A stretch of DNA of 12,481 nt from CAZGUH01 sp964529005 (GTDB lineage: Bacteria; Actinomycetota; Acidimicrobiia; Acidimicrobiales; Ilumatobacteraceae). A program made the position numbers and the translations under genes. Shown one piece after another: positions 12,281 through 12,481 of the stretch; the stretch's first letter is position 1, and every line of letters begins with the position of its first letter. The stretch is taken from positions 1 to 12,481 of the forward strand of contig CAZGUH010000073.1 in NCBI GenBank assembly GCA_964529005.1. Direction: 5' to 3'. Under the pieces are notes generated by a model. That model was not told where the DNA came from. It did no database searches and saw only the letters and a list, made by a program, of their open reading frames with translations.

Positions 12281-12470
12281 CGGTGAGAAGAGCGAGGTGC
12301 ACGACCATCGGGTTGTCCGCGTCCAACTGCCCCGCCTCAGCCCGACGGACGAATTCCGCGACTGACATTCCGAAGTATCGATCGGTCTGTTCTTCCGCGT
12401 ACTGGCGCGCCTCATCCACCGTCAGCTCGTCCCGATCATCGTCGAGCACTTGCGCAAGGACTGGCGACAT
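12258..12470 (-). CDS. small acidic antitoxin-like protein
   Basis: The 70-residue protein starts at the ATG at 12470 with a GGTGG element upstream, only 11 bases from the window edge. It is acidic and helical: DELTVDEARQYAEEQTDRYF, then GMSVAEFVRRAEAGQLDADN, then VVHLALLTGA. The F-G-M-S-V-A-E-F-x-R-R-x-x-A-G pattern is common in short actinobacterial proteins of unknown or antitoxin-like role. It overlaps the next gene by 23 bases, so the two are surely co-translated. Calling it an antitoxin is inference from size, charge and arrangement. Its promoter would lie outside the window. Confidence 0.6.
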   Translation of the reverse strand: MSPVLAQVLDDDRDELTVDEARQYAEEQTDRYFGMSVAEFVRRAEAGQLDADNPMVVHLALLTGARIKTC

Positions 12471-12481
12471 GCGACCACCGT

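Overview
The window is high-GC bacterial DNA and looks like the chromosome of an actinobacterium. The supporting features are a DUF5522 protein, a deazaflavin-dependent nitroreductase-like protein, a CadI/ArsI-type enzyme beside a CmtR/CgArsR-like ArsR, many GTG starts and several apparently leaderless genes. The secreted LysM protein with a long Thr-rich linker would fit the class Acidimicrobiia (Ilumatobacter-like), but that placement is an inference and no marker gene proves it.

Layout. 1-2113: small hypothetical and membrane proteins, an SPFH-like membrane-anchored protein and a DUF5522 protein. 2114-3738: a structured, gene-free leader, then a secreted LysM protein. 3774-4613: a divergent arsI/arsR pair with an operator-like palindrome. 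4704-5682: a Ddn-like flavin/deazaflavin oxidoreductase and a four-helix membrane protein. 5683-6039: no intact gene, only what looks like a broken reverse-strand gene.

6120-8706 is the most unusual part. It is a tight three-gene operon with overlapping stop and start codons: a one-helix membrane protein with three repeats of an S-T-F motif, a STAND-like P-loop NTPase with a related motif, and a 503-residue protein in which an unidentified helical N-terminal half is fused to a nearly complete ribosomal protein uS2 domain. None of the usual rpsB neighbours (tsf, pyrH, frr) is present. The uS2 copy is therefore probably an exapted paralogue. The layout resembles NTPase-centred conflict or signalling operons, but the function is unknown.

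8712-9455: a dienelactone-hydrolase-family protein. 9510-10542: an IS1595-type transposase with its own strong promoter, inactivated by a 23-bp tandem duplication. 10543-12481: accessory DNA with a possible 26-codon leaderless ORF under a palindrome and before a 13-bp hairpin, a divergent pair (coiled-coil/winged-helix protein and a 97-residue protein) that both look leaderless, and a two-gene cassette at the right edge arranged like a toxin-antitoxin module. Convergent genes are often separated by hairpins that contain the stop codons.
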